A stretch of 64,000 nucleotides of DNA from Olavius algarvensis spirochete endosymbiont (GTDB taxonomy: Bacteria; Spirochaetota; Spirochaetia; DSM-2461): assembly GCA_900608495.1 (NCBI GenBank), contig UWYT01000139.1, positions 1 through 64,000 on the forward strand. Reading direction: 5' to 3'. A program made the position numbers and the translations under genes. The notes beneath the pieces are model-generated. The model had not been told where the DNA came from and did no database searches. It was given only the letters and a program-made list of their open reading frames with translations. Positions 39,117 to 47,865 of the stretch are shown here, in pieces; within the stretch, counting starts at the first letter, position 1, and each line of letters opens with the position of its first letter.

Positions 39117-39517
39117 CGCTCGTTCCTGATTGTTTGTAGCGAGATTAACTCGAATCCGGCCCGCCGCACCTTATCCAGGGTGGCAATAATTTTGCCATAG
39201 TCAATATTTTCATCTCCCTGTATGATGATTTCCTGGCCAGCTTGTTTTTCGGCTTCATCCTCTAAGACTGATTCAACTGAATCCCATCCGATTTCTTCGC
39301 CGTTAATCGACACTGAACCGTTTTCATACAAGGTGAGTATAATCCCCATTGTCGGGGTATCTTCTGAGGTTTTTGACTCCGGCAAATTAACTTCGATATA
39401 GCTTTCTTGTCGGAAACTGGTGTTCAAAACAAAGAAGAGACAGAGCAAAAAGATGATATCGATAAGAGGAGTTAGCAACAACCCCCTCCTATTTCGCAGA
39501 TTCTCTTTTAAAGGCAT
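39113..39517 (-). CDS. exbD: ExbD/TolR-family motor subunit
   Basis: From the ATG at 39517 the 134-residue protein shows a short basic N-terminus, one membrane helix (LLLTPLIDIIFLLCLFFVLNTSF) with the conserved proton-pathway Asp in PLIDIIF, and the periplasmic ExbD domain (YIEVNLPES ... GSVSINGEEIGWDSV ... IIIQGDENIDYGKIIATLDKVRRAGF). It overlaps exbB by 29 bases. With ExbB it forms the proton-driven stator for TonB. A start at 39550 is possible but would add eleven residues of poor quality. Confidence 0.9.
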   Translation of the reverse strand: MPLKENLRNRRGLLLTPLIDIIFLLCLFFVLNTSFRQESYIEVNLPESKTSEDTPTMGIILTLYENGSVSINGEEIGWDSVESVLEDEAEKQAGQEIIIQGDENIDYGKIIATLDKVRRAGFELISLQTIRNER

Positions 39518-40124
39518 ACCGCACACTTGATATTGAAAGGCATTCGGCAACTATTTCATCCAGCAACTCCGAATGCCGACCGACAATCGCCTCAAACAAA
39601 TGAAGCGCCAGCATCGCCGGAATTGCGACTGCCAAACCCGCGGCGGTGGTAACAAGAGCCTGGGAAATGCCGCCAGCTAAAACATATGGGTCTGAACTGC
39701 CGGTCGCGTTCATCCTGGAGAAAACGGTAATCATACCGGCTACGGTACCGAGAAGTCCCATGAGCGTTGCCACATTGCCGATTCCGTTCAATATCGGGAG
39801 ATTGCGCTCCATCCGTCCCAAATACTTCTCTCTGAGGGCTTCGAGCCTTTGCTTATATACTTCCGGCATCAATCTAATCCTTGTTGTAAGTGCGAATGCC
39901 AGTAGTGACTTCTCCAGGCTCAAATCTCGTTTGGGAAAGGTTTTAAGAATTAAATCAACCGGTGTTTTTCCTATTCCGCTCAAAGCCTCTCTAAGAACTG
40001 TTTGAGATTTAACTCGCGTTCTGTAGTAGAAAACAGTCCTTTCGAGTATTATCCCAAGCGCAGCCACGGACAGAAGAATTATCGGTGTGAGGATTAACCA
40101 GTTTGTTCTAATTAATTCAGCCAT
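39489..40124 (-). CDS. exbB: ExbB/TolQ-family motor subunit
   Basis: The 211-residue protein begins at the ATG at 40124 (MAELIRTNWLILTP), preceded by GGAG. It has an N-terminal membrane helix and the two C-terminal MotA/TolQ/ExbB helices: GNVATLMGLLGTVAGMITVFS and ALVTTAAGLAVAIPAMLALHLFE, with the conserved Thr residues. It forms the pentameric channel around ExbD. The start overlaps the stop of the upstream beta-barrel gene by 8 bases, which ties the motor to that predicted outer-membrane protein as well as to tamB/bamA downstream. Confidence 0.9.
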   Translation of the reverse strand: MAELIRTNWLILTPIILLSVAALGIILERTVFYYRTRVKSQTVLREALSGIGKTPVDLILKTFPKRDLSLEKSLLAFALTTRIRLMPEVYKQRLEALREKYLGRMERNLPILNGIGNVATLMGLLGTVAGMITVFSRMNATGSSDPYVLAGGISQALVTTAAGLAVAIPAMLALHLFEAIVGRHSELLDEIVAECLSISSVRYAFKRESAK

Positions 40125-41619
40125 CAGCCGCTCCAATGCTCTTCCAGGCAAGTGTTAATTTCAACGAGGGTTTATCCCATGGTACCCTTGTATATGCCGA
40201 CAAACCAGCATTCCAGTTCTCATTGATTTCCCAATTCAGCCCTAATCCTATTATAGCCTCTTCGCTCCTGAAACCGCCAAAAAATTCGGCAAGAATCGCA
40301 TCTTGTGAGCCACTGAATATGTAATAGGATAACTTCTCGTTCGTTAATTCGATTCTGCCTTCCCAGATATCAGTGAATCCCAGCAGGGAGAAATCCAATC
40401 TGCCCGAAAGATTGATACGCTGGTTGTCGAAATTATAACCAATCGATACCTCCCCCTGCACACGTTTATCATCTCTGTTCATGACAATCCCATTCTCCGC
40501 TTCACAAAAAGCCCCTTCAGTATAGGACATTTCAAACAGATAGCTAATTCGTTTATTCTCAATCTGAGCAATGCCGAATCGATATCTGGAATGAATTGGA
40601 ATCCGGGCTTCAAAACTGTTTATTCTCTCTCTGCGAAATATTCTCACCAGATTATCCGGGTATCTCATGAAAATTTCTGCATGGGCATAAATGCTTATGT
40701 TATCGTCTATTAACCAGTTGAAACCTAAAAAGGGCATGGCCCGGATTTTTTCAGAGCCGTCATAGGCAACATCAACCCCAATTTTACCGAGCAGCCCATA
40801 ATTGGAAAAATCTCGGGCAATCGCAAGCATCCCACGACCGCTTCCCTCTGTATCACTCATAGTATGCGATAGGCCTCCCTCAATTTTTGTAATTATCGAC
40901 CAATTACTCTCCCCGAACCGAAAGGATAAATCTATACCGCCTAAAATGGATATGCGACAGGTTGAGAAGCCATAGTGGTGTAACTCGAGAAAGTAGTTGT
41001 CGGGCTGGTTTATCCCTCTGTCCCAATTCAAAACAGCAGCTGAATAAGGAAGAATATCATCTCCTTTCTTAGTTCCTATTTTAACGGAACTCGAAAGCAA
41101 GCCATTTCTTTCCCAGCCGAACTCGCCAGACCAGGGGCGCGGACTTGTCTCAGGAAATGGAACGAAAAACTGCCCTCCGATTTCGCCAAGATTCTCAAAT
41201 GCACCGCTTGCGCCAAAATCGCCCCCTTCCTGAATATCCGAAACAATGCTGAGAGCCCACTCCCCTGGCTTAGGGGATTTCAACTTCGTGGTTGCGAGAG
41301 TTCCCAGCAATTCCAATGATAGCGCGTCGATGCCCCTCGTTGGATCGATAACCGGCAAATTTTCGGGCAGGGATTTTGGAGCCTTTAAATAATCTTCGAT
41401 GGGAATTCTGTATTGCCGTCGATACCGGGGAGGAACAGGATTCCAGGTTTCCGCCAAATCCGGGAACAGATTGGGAGGTGGTATGTCTGGTTCCGAGTCT
41501 CTGATGATTACTAAATCCGGAAGCAAGAGCACTTCTCCGTGGACGGTCTTGCAGGTTAGCAAAAGAAAAGCAAGAGAAAGCATGCTTCTAAGCGTTTGGG
41601 GTGGACCGTGTGCTCTCAT
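40117..41619 (-). CDS. Predicted exported/outer-membrane beta-rich protein
   Basis: From the ATG at 41619 (MRAHGPPQTL) the 500-residue protein has a signal peptide (LSLAFLLLTCKTVHGEV). After a proline-rich spacer (about 30-95) it shows alternating hydrophobic/polar strands with frequent Trp, Tyr and Gly, as expected for a beta barrel (INLSGRLDFSLLGF, IIGLGLNWEINENWNAGLSAY, LKLTLAWKS). It is the first gene of the exbB-exbD-tonB-tamB-bamA-ompH operon. It might be a channel or receptor served by the motor, but no family was recognised and there is no visible TonB box. Confidence 0.65.
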   Translation of the reverse strand: MRAHGPPQTLRSMLSLAFLLLTCKTVHGEVLLLPDLVIIRDSEPDIPPPNLFPDLAETWNPVPPRYRRQYRIPIEDYLKAPKSLPENLPVIDPTRGIDALSLELLGTLATTKLKSPKPGEWALSIVSDIQEGGDFGASGAFENLGEIGGQFFVPFPETSPRPWSGEFGWERNGLLSSSVKIGTKKGDDILPYSAAVLNWDRGINQPDNYFLELHHYGFSTCRISILGGIDLSFRFGESNWSIITKIEGGLSHTMSDTEGSGRGMLAIARDFSNYGLLGKIGVDVAYDGSEKIRAMPFLGFNWLIDDNISIYAHAEIFMRYPDNLVRIFRRERINSFEARIPIHSRYRFGIAQIENKRISYLFEMSYTEGAFCEAENGIVMNRDDKRVQGEVSIGYNFDNQRINLSGRLDFSLLGFTDIWEGRIELTNEKLSYYIFSGSQDAILAEFFGGFRSEEAIIGLGLNWEINENWNAGLSAYTRVPWDKPSLKLTLAWKSIGAADG

Positions 41620-41787
41620 CAATTCTATCTTATCTGAAAAACATCGATGGTCGGAAGAATGGGGCCTGAATACGACGAGCCTCAAAAGGAAATTGATTTT
41701 GCCTTTCGGGAGAGCACTTTGAGGGCCAGGAAAAACGCCGGCGCCTTAAAAATCGAGAATTACACTGAATCCAACTTCGAGGGCTGG

Positions 41788-42405
41788 ATGAGTAAAACAA
41801 GAAATATCTGGAAGGGGTTGGTTGCGATTGAAGGCATCGATGGCTCTGGAACAACCACGCTGCTTAGCTCGCTGGAGAAATCCTTGAAGGGTAAGAATAT
41901 ACGATTTGGCGCCGAACCTACAAACGGAAATATCGGAGAGGTGATACGAGATGCGCTTTCGGGACGCAAAGCAGTGACTCCAAAAACTTTGGCGCTCCTT
42001 TTTGCAGCTGACAGGCGTGAACACATATACGGCGGAGGTGGAATTCAAGAGGGTCTGGATTCGGGACTTATCTATATCACGGATAGATATCTTTTCTCGT
42101 CGCTGGCCTACCAGACACTTTCTGTGGATTGGCACTGGGTGGATCAGCTGAACTCAGAGTATCCTCTCCCGAGTCACATGGTTTATCTCAGAATACCTGT
42201 GGAACATGCCTTAGAGCGCATCTCGGCGCGTGATGAGAAGGACATTTTCGAAACGGCTGAACTGCAGTACAAGGTTGCCGAAGGCTACATGCGATCAATC
42301 GAGAAATACCGGGATTCAGGCATAAAAATTCTTGAAATTGATTCCCGTGGAAACTTGGAAGAAACTTGCGCCGCGGTATTGAATTTCATCGGTGAACTAT
42401 TTTGA
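41788..42405 (+). CDS. tmk: Thymidylate kinase with altered P-loop
   Basis: The 205-residue enzyme phosphorylates dTMP to dTDP. The start at 41788 (MSKTRNIWKGLVAIEG) follows a GAGGG site; the frame is open back to 41647, but the extra part has no homology. Visible motifs: the P-loop region EGIDGSGTTTL (residues 15-25), the dTMP-binding GEVIRDALSG region, TDRYLFSSLAYQ (DRY/H motif) and YLRIPVEHALERISARDEKDIFE (LID region). The Walker A lysine is replaced by Thr22 (GSGTT instead of GSGKT). It is transcribed away from the beta-rich protein gene and followed by a small exported protein. Confidence 0.9.
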   Translation: MSKTRNIWKGLVAIEGIDGSGTTTLLSSLEKSLKGKNIRFGAEPTNGNIGEVIRDALSGRKAVTPKTLALLFAADRREHIYGGGGIQEGLDSGLIYITDRYLFSSLAYQTLSVDWHWVDQLNSEYPLPSHMVYLRIPVEHALERISARDEKDIFETAELQYKVAEGYMRSIEKYRDSGIKILEIDSRGNLEETCAAVLNFIGELF

Positions 42406-42471
42406 CATTAACGGAACTGTAACTGAAACCTAACTGAATCAACGGCATATCAATACCGATAAATATACAAG

Positions 42472-43086
42472 ATGACGCAGCTTAGGCGGATTGTAGTATT
42501 TTTCGCCCTTCTAATGTTTCCCGTAGTTAACCTACCTGCGTGGAAGATTGAATACGCGGAACAGTTCTATAAGCTCTATCACAAGCACATGTACAGCTAC
42601 CCAGAGGAAAGCGCGGAAAATCTCTGGTATCTGTCGATGGCTCTGCGATCGCCGTTCGCAAACCCTCTTAACGCTCTGGCAAAAATAGAAAATGAACTCG
42701 AGTGGGCAAAATACAGAAATCTATTCTCGATGCATCTGCATCTGCGAATTATCAACGAATACCTTAATCTGGCCGCCAAATACGATAAGTTCAACGCATA
42801 CTTTTACAATTATCCGTGGAAATCGGCGAATCTTGACAGCCTCAAAATCGCCGAAGCCTACTACAAACTGGCGCTTGAATCTTGGGAAGCTGCTCGCCTG
42901 TATGGCGAAACCGCACGAGAGCAAAGATTCAGATGGTTTCATCTGGATGAAATTCAATTCTGGGAAGACGAGGCTTTTCGCATAGAAAACGGGGAACTCG
43001 ATTACGGCGATATCATTGCAGTCCATCTTGCTCGCCTGGAGCAGGTTCGCAGTGAATTCGCTTCAATGGACTACGATACCTATTAG
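42472..43086 (+). CDS. Exported helical protein of unknown function
   Basis: The 204-residue protein has a signal peptide (MTQLRRIVVFFALLMFPVVNLPAW, cleaved near PAW) and an otherwise alpha-helical body rich in Tyr, Trp, Phe and Glu (YAEQFYKLYHKHMYSY, KIAEAYYKLALESWEAARLY, RFRWFHLDEIQFWEDEAFR), possibly TPR-like. It lies 66 bases after tmk on the same strand. Its end is 36 bases from the convergent queA stop, with no clear terminator between. I recognise no family and assign no function; it may be a spirochaete-specific periplasmic protein. Confidence 0.75.
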   Translation: MTQLRRIVVFFALLMFPVVNLPAWKIEYAEQFYKLYHKHMYSYPEESAENLWYLSMALRSPFANPLNALAKIENELEWAKYRNLFSMHLHLRIINEYLNLAAKYDKFNAYFYNYPWKSANLDSLKIAEAYYKLALESWEAARLYGETAREQRFRWFHLDEIQFWEDEAFRIENGELDYGDIIAVHLARLEQVRSEFASMDYDTY

Positions 43087-43122
43087 ACTACTTTGTGGAA
43101 TTCTTCGAGCTTCTGCTCCCCT

Positions 43123-44148
43123 CTATCTGATTAACATCGCATCGCCGTAGGAAAAAAACCGATAATTCTCTTCTATCGCGATGTCATATGCTTCCAGCAA
43201 GCGTTTTCTGCCCAGAAAGGCCGATACCAACATCAATAAGGTGGATTTGGGTGTATGGAGATTTGTGAAGAGCTGATCGACTACCTTGAATCTGTATCCC
43301 GGGTAAATGAATAAATCTGTCTTCCCAGCCCCGCTTGCCAGTTTGTTTGAGCTCCAGGAAGTTTCAAGAGTTCGCACTGTCGTGGTTCCCACGGCTAGCA
43401 CCTTCCTGCCATCCTTCTTGGCTGCGGTGATTTTTTCTGCAGTTTCATAAGGGATATTATAGCTTTCAAGATGCATGATATGATTTTGAATATCCCTTTC
43501 CCTTACCGGGCTAAAGGTTCCAAGTCCAATCTGAAGAGTAATCCAGCAGATCTCGATGTCATTTTCACGCAGAATCTGCATTATCTCCTGAGTGAAGTGC
43601 AGCCCGGCGGTGGGAGCCGCCGCGGATCCAATATTTCTGCTGTACACGGTCTGGTAGCGCTCTTCATCCTCGCGATTATCCAGTCTGCCGATATACGAGG
43701 GAAGCGGGATATGTCCACTTTTTTCGAACCAGGATTCATCCGGGATTGGATTCAGTTTTATCGTACATAAATTTTCCGATCGAAGATTGGTAATGGTTCC
43801 CAAGATGTCTCCCGGGAAAAACCAATTCTGGCCAATGCGTTTCTTCCTCATCCTGTTTACGATGCAATTCCATTCTCCCTCGCGAGTCTGATGCAGAAAA
43901 AGGAACTCCGAGATGCCCTCAGTGTCAGATCTTCGAGCATATACTCTGGCTTTTCGAACTTTGGTGTCATTAAAAACCATCACCGTACCGGGGCTTAAGA
44001 AATCTGGCAGTTTAATCATCGCTGTATGCTGCGGCGGGCCATCTTCGTTCCTGTCACAAACTATCAAGCGGCTATCGCCACGCCTGCCGGATGGAACCTT
44101 CGCTATTAACTCATCTGGAAGATTAAATGAGAAAAGGTTGGCTTGCAC
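43123..44148 (-). CDS. queA: S-adenosylmethionine:tRNA ribosyltransferase-isomerase QueA
   Basis: The 341-residue enzyme transfers ribose from AdoMet to preQ1-tRNA to make epoxyqueuosine. Characteristic segments are [46 protein letters not shown], the AAPTAGLHF motif, [16 protein letters not shown]-like [15 protein letters not shown] and [10 protein letters not shown], followed by [22 protein letters not shown]. The length is standard. It overlaps ruvB by 26 bases at the distal end of the yebC-ruvCAB operon, a common spirochaete and proteobacterial pairing. Confidence 0.96.
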   Translation of the reverse strand: MQANLFSFNLPDELIAKVPSGRRGDSRLIVCDRNEDGPPQHTAMIKLPDFLSPGTVMVFNDTKVRKARVYARRSDTEGISEFLFLHQTREGEWNCIVNRMRKKRIGQNWFFPGDILGTITNLRSENLCTIKLNPIPDESWFEKSGHIPLPSYIGRLDNREDEERYQTVYSRNIGSAAAPTAGLHFTQEIMQILRENDIEICWITLQIGLGTFSPVRERDIQNHIMHLESYNIPYETAEKITAAKKDGRKVLAVGTTTVRTLETSWSSNKLASGAGKTDLFIYPGYRFKVVDQLFTNLHTPKSTLLMLVSAFLGRKRLLEAYDIAIEENYRFFSYGDAMLIR

Positions 44149-45139
44149 CTGGTTTCCGTCCGAGATGCCTATGCGCTAAATCCGTTACAACACGACCGCG
44201 TGGGGTTCGCGCCAGAAATCCTTTCTGAATGAGATAAGGCTCATAGAAATCTTCGAGAGTATCAATTCCCTCGCCTATGCTTATTGCAAGTGTTTCGGCC
44301 CCCACGGGTCCTCCTCCATAATTATCGATTATGACTGTCAGAATCCTCCTGTCCTGTTCCTCCAGGCCCTCAGTGTCAATCTTCAACCTTTCCAGCCCGG
44401 ACTCGATGATTCTTTGATTAATCGAATCAACACCCTTCACCTGGGCAAAATCCCGCATCCTCCTAAGAAGTCGGTTTGCCACTCTCGGAGTTCCTCGACT
44501 GCATCGTGCAAGCAAGCTTGAAGCATTCTTTTCGATAGTTATATCTAAAATCCCTGCAGTCCGCCGAAGTATCCACTCAAGCTCAACTGGTTGATAGAAT
44601 TCTATACGAATCGTTATTCCGAAGCGAGAGAACAGCGGGCTCGTAACCTTACCCGGTTTAGTTGTAGCGCCTACCAGCGTAAACGGCGGCACAGGTATTC
44701 GCACTGTTCGAGCAGCCGGCCCCTGACCGATTATCCAATCGAGCTCATAGTCTTCCATCGCGATGTAAAGCATCTCCTCAATTGCCGGTCTCAATCTATG
44801 AATCTCATCGATAAAAAAAACGGTATTCTTTGGTATGGTGGAGAGCATGCCGGCAAGATCTTTCGGCCTCTCTATCGCGGGCGCACTGGTAATCTTGAGC
44901 TCAGCTCCAAGTTCATTGGCTACAATATAGGCCAGAGTGGTTTTCCCCAATCCCGGGGGGCCGCTCAAAAACACATGGTCAAGAGGCTCTCCACGAGTTT
45001 TGGCCGCATTGATAAATATGGAGAGATTGGCTTTAAGTTCCTTTTGTCCCTGAAAATCCTTCAGGAATTTCGGTCTCACACCGATATCCAATCCATCCTC
45101 ACCCAATGCGGCTGTTGGCTCGAGCGGTCTATCATTCAT
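44123..45139 (-). CDS. ruvB: Holliday junction branch-migration ATPase RuvB
   Basis: The 338-residue AAA+ helicase drives branch migration with RuvA. Walker [10 protein letters not shown] (about 60-68), Walker B FIDEIHRL, sensor 1 LVGATTKPG, the RuvB DNA-wedge and the C-terminal winged helix ([17 protein letters not shown]) are intact. It follows ruvA with a 19-base gap. N-terminal LRPK-like ([15 protein letters not shown]) is normal. Confidence 0.97.
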   Translation of the reverse strand: MNDRPLEPTAALGEDGLDIGVRPKFLKDFQGQKELKANLSIFINAAKTRGEPLDHVFLSGPPGLGKTTLAYIVANELGAELKITSAPAIERPKDLAGMLSTIPKNTVFFIDEIHRLRPAIEEMLYIAMEDYELDWIIGQGPAARTVRIPVPPFTLVGATTKPGKVTSPLFSRFGITIRIEFYQPVELEWILRRTAGILDITIEKNASSLLARCSRGTPRVANRLLRRMRDFAQVKGVDSINQRIIESGLERLKIDTEGLEEQDRRILTVIIDNYGGGPVGAETLAISIGEGIDTLEDFYEPYLIQKGFLARTPRGRVVTDLAHRHLGRKPGASQPFLI

Positions 45140-45158
45140 CTATTTCATCACCCTATAA

Positions 45159-45752
45159 TCAGCTCATTGCCACTATCGCTCGTCGAAGAATCTCCTTTTC
45201 TCTCTCATTGGAGCTTAAGTCGTATAACTCAGGACTCCTAAGAATGGAACTAACAACCTTACCTGCCGCCTTGGATTCAAAACCCATAGCAACCAATGCA
45301 TCAACCACTTCCTTCTCCTGACTGGAAACTACGCCTTCCAAGTCATCCGCATCAACCAACGAGCCGCGAAGCTGGAGCACAATTTTTTGCGCAGTCTTCT
45401 TGCCGAGCCCTGGTATGCGCTCCAGCACAGACAAATCTTCAGAATCAAGAGCCCTTAAGAAACGTGAAGGCGTAGTCCCCGACAGTATCTTCCTAGCTAG
45501 TGAGACGCCAACGCCGTTGACAGTCTTCAGGGCAAGAAAAAGTCTGCGCTCTTCGAAGGTAGAAAAGCCAAACAACTTCATTAAGTCCTGGGTATGGTGA
45601 AGATGCGTATAAACCAAAACCTCTTCGCCAACCTGTGGAAGCGACGAAATAGAAGTAGACGTAGTATCTATCGCCCATTCCAAACCGCCACAGTCGACAC
45701 CAACCTGATCTTCGGATTTATATGTCAGTGTGCCTCGGATGCTGTTGAGCAT
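45159..45752 (-). CDS. ruvA: Holliday junction DNA-binding protein RuvA
   Basis: The 197-residue protein tetramerises on Holliday junctions and loads RuvB. It shows the OB domain start (MLNSIRGTLTYKSEDQVGVDCGG), the two helix-hairpin-helix motifs (VNGVGVSLARKIL and IPGLGKKTAQKIVLQL) and the short C-terminal RuvB-binding domain (VVDALVAMGFESKAAGKVVSSI). It overlaps the ruvC stop by 28 bases. Length and motif set are standard. Confidence 0.96.
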   Translation of the reverse strand: MLNSIRGTLTYKSEDQVGVDCGGLEWAIDTTSTSISSLPQVGEEVLVYTHLHHTQDLMKLFGFSTFEERRLFLALKTVNGVGVSLARKILSGTTPSRFLRALDSEDLSVLERIPGLGKKTAQKIVLQLRGSLVDADDLEGVVSSQEKEVVDALVAMGFESKAAGKVVSSILRSPELYDLSSNEREKEILRRAIVAMS

Positions 45753-46228
45753 AGCCCCCCATGGTGGATAAAAGTTATGGCCGCAGCAAGCGCATCGGCT
45801 GCATGATCAGGCTTCGGTATCTGGGGCAACCCCAGCAGAATTTTGACCATCTTCTGAACCTGTACTTTCTGCGCCCTGCCCGATCCTACTACCGACTGCT
45901 TAATAACCAATGGAGAATACTCACCAATCGTCATACCCCACCTGGCCGCGGCCAGCAAAACAACACCGCGAGCCTGAGCGACCGCCATCGCCGATGAGAC
46001 ATTTTTCAGGAAATACAGAGTCTCAATCCCGAGGGCGATGGGCCTAAGCCTGTCGATAATGGCATCGAGCTCGTTATAGAGCGCAAGAAGGCGTCTGGCC
46101 GGCAAATCAGCCCGATCGCTGCTTATACTGCCATGCTCGACATGTCGATGGCGGGCACCAGTGGTATCAACAACACCCCACCCAATATGCGTAAAACCAG
46201 GATCGACACCCAGCACCCTGCTATTCAC
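45725..46228 (-). CDS. ruvC: Holliday junction resolvase RuvC
   Basis: The 167-residue endonuclease cuts Holliday junctions symmetrically. The four catalytic acidic residues are visible in GVDPGFTHIGWG (Asp near 7), GIETLYF (Glu near 68) and PDHAADALAAAITF (two Asp near 141-145). The KQSVVGSGRAQKVQVQKMV segment is the DNA-contacting helix. It lies directly after yebC with no gap, in the usual order. Confidence 0.96.
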   Translation of the reverse strand: MNSRVLGVDPGFTHIGWGVVDTTGARHRHVEHGSISSDRADLPARRLLALYNELDAIIDRLRPIALGIETLYFLKNVSSAMAVAQARGVVLLAAARWGMTIGEYSPLVIKQSVVGSGRAQKVQVQKMVKILLGLPQIPKPDHAADALAAAITFIHHGGLCSTASEAH

Positions 46229-46969
46229 TTACGGTATCTCAAAATTATCCGGGATATCAAGATTGGAAGCAACTGACTGAATATCATCGCTATCCTCCAA
46301 CAATTCTATCAAACGCAACACCTTAGCCGTCCCCTCATCATCGAGTGTGATGGTATTCTCCGGCACCAGGCTGAGCTCCGCGCTTAACTGTTCAAACCCA
46401 GAGGATTGTAAGGATTCAATTACATTTACGAATTCCTCGGGATTTACGATCACCTCGATAACCTCACCCTCTTCGGCAATATCTTCCACGCCAGCTTCCA
46501 GGGCGGTCTCAAAGAGAGCATTTGAATTTACGCTGGCAGATTCATAAACAATAATTCCCTTTCGATCGAACATGTATGAAACCGAACCATTGGAGGCTAG
46601 TTGCCCTCCACCCCTGGACAGCACGGCTCGGATATCAGCAGCTGTTCTGTTTTTATTGTCTGTCAGCGCCTCAATCATCAAACCCACCCCACCGGGAGCA
46701 TAGGCTTCGTAACTCAGCTCAACATAATTCGACTCCTCGAGATTGCCTAACCCCTTCTTAATGGCACGCTCAATACTCTCTCTTGACATGTTGGCTGCCT
46801 TTGCCCTCGCCACAACCGTTCTCAGCCGAGGATTCATTTCCTCATCTCCACCCCCGATACGTGCCGCAACAGTTATTTCTTTTGCAAACTTGGTAAAAAC
46901 CTTTCCACGCTTGGCATCGGTTGCATTCTTCTTATGCTTAATCGAACTCCACTTACTATGGCCAGACAT
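46229..46969 (-). CDS. yebC: YebC/PmpR-family protein
   Basis: The 246-residue protein starts MSGHSKWSSIKHKKNATDAK, the invariant YebC N-terminus, and continues with KIFTK-like KVFTKFAKEITVAARIGG, NPRLRTVVARAKAANMS and YEAYAPGGVGLMIEALTDN. This family was annotated as a transcriptional regulator and some members have been reported to act on translation. It is the first gene of the ruvCAB-queA operon and lies about 145 bases after the hemW relic. Confidence 0.95.
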   Translation of the reverse strand: MSGHSKWSSIKHKKNATDAKRGKVFTKFAKEITVAARIGGGDEEMNPRLRTVVARAKAANMSRESIERAIKKGLGNLEESNYVELSYEAYAPGGVGLMIEALTDNKNRTAADIRAVLSRGGGQLASNGSVSYMFDRKGIIVYESASVNSNALFETALEAGVEDIAEEGEVIEVIVNPEEFVNVIESLQSSGFEQLSAELSLVPENTITLDDEGTAKVLRLIELLEDSDDIQSVASNLDIPDNFEIP

Positions 46970-47113
46970 CTTTTGAGGGAACCCTTCCTAAATGAGAAAC
47001 CGCACGACTATGTGCCAGTAAAAACTATTTCGAAAACAGTATCATCGCCAAAGTTCACATGTCAAGATTGGCTCATTCCGCCAAGGCCAATCATAGGAGG
47101 CGGGCCAGTGAGA

Positions 47114-47865
47114 TTAATCCATTTCCAGGACAATGTCCGCCGATATCGAGTCAACAAAATCCATGCCTTCGGCACTGGGCCGAATTCCATAAGCGTCTGA
47201 TATCAAATCTCCCGAATCAACCCTGAGGCAAAGGGTTTTCGGCACAAGTTTCGCAGTGTCCAATTCCAAGTCTCTGTCAAATCGTTCAATTGATTTCTTC
47301 TGACATTCGCATACCCAAATATTCCAATCACAGAATCTCAAGAACGCTTAACCTGGATTCCATATTAGGAATCTGTCGACAATGCAAGCCAGATTAGCAA
47401 ATTGTTTGGTTCAGCCCGACGAACAGCGGGGGCCCACATTGCCGGGAATGGTTGAGAAAGCTCCTGATTCTACGCCTATGCTGCATCCTCATAAAGCATA
47501 GGAAAGCATATGCACCCGACTCCTCACCTGGGATCGCAAAATTGGAAACCTCATAATAGCGAGTATAGCCAATTTCCTTGAGGCGTCGCAGAGACGATTT
47601 CCATTTCCTCATAAACACCAGGGCCGACATCGAATACAGTGATTCCAGGAAGGAGCGGGGCGTGGGGGGAGAAACCCGAGGTTACCCCCGCCTATATGAA
47701 TCGTACCAATTCTCAGCGGCTTCAATTTGAATATATTTGAGGTTTCCAGCGATATTCAGAATCCCATGGTTCCAGTTATAATTTATCCGTTGAAGGCAGT
47801 GCTGTAAAAATCGCAGTAGTGAGAACGCTTCATTCAGAAAAAAACATGTGAGGTGAAGTGAAAGG
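47114..47865 (-). pseudogene. hemW: Decayed hemW (radical-SAM heme chaperone) relic
   Basis: Across this gap the minus strand contains ordered pieces of HemW in different frames. They are: an N-terminal strand then HYCDFYST near 47800 (the CxxxCxYCDFYS iron-sulfur motif, with cysteines lost); IGTIHIGGG followed by LGFLPP near 47690 (GGGTPS motif); LKEIGYTRYYEVSNFAIPGE near 47560 (the YEVSNFA signature); STIPGNVGPRCSSG near 47430; and a C-terminal IRPSAEGMDFVDSISADIV ending at 47114. Several frameshifts and stops separate them. The whole relic is about 750 bases against about 1140 for an intact gene, with most of the loss between the GGG and YEVSNFA segments. It begins right at the lepB stop, so the gene was once in the lepB operon. 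Confidence 0.75.
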
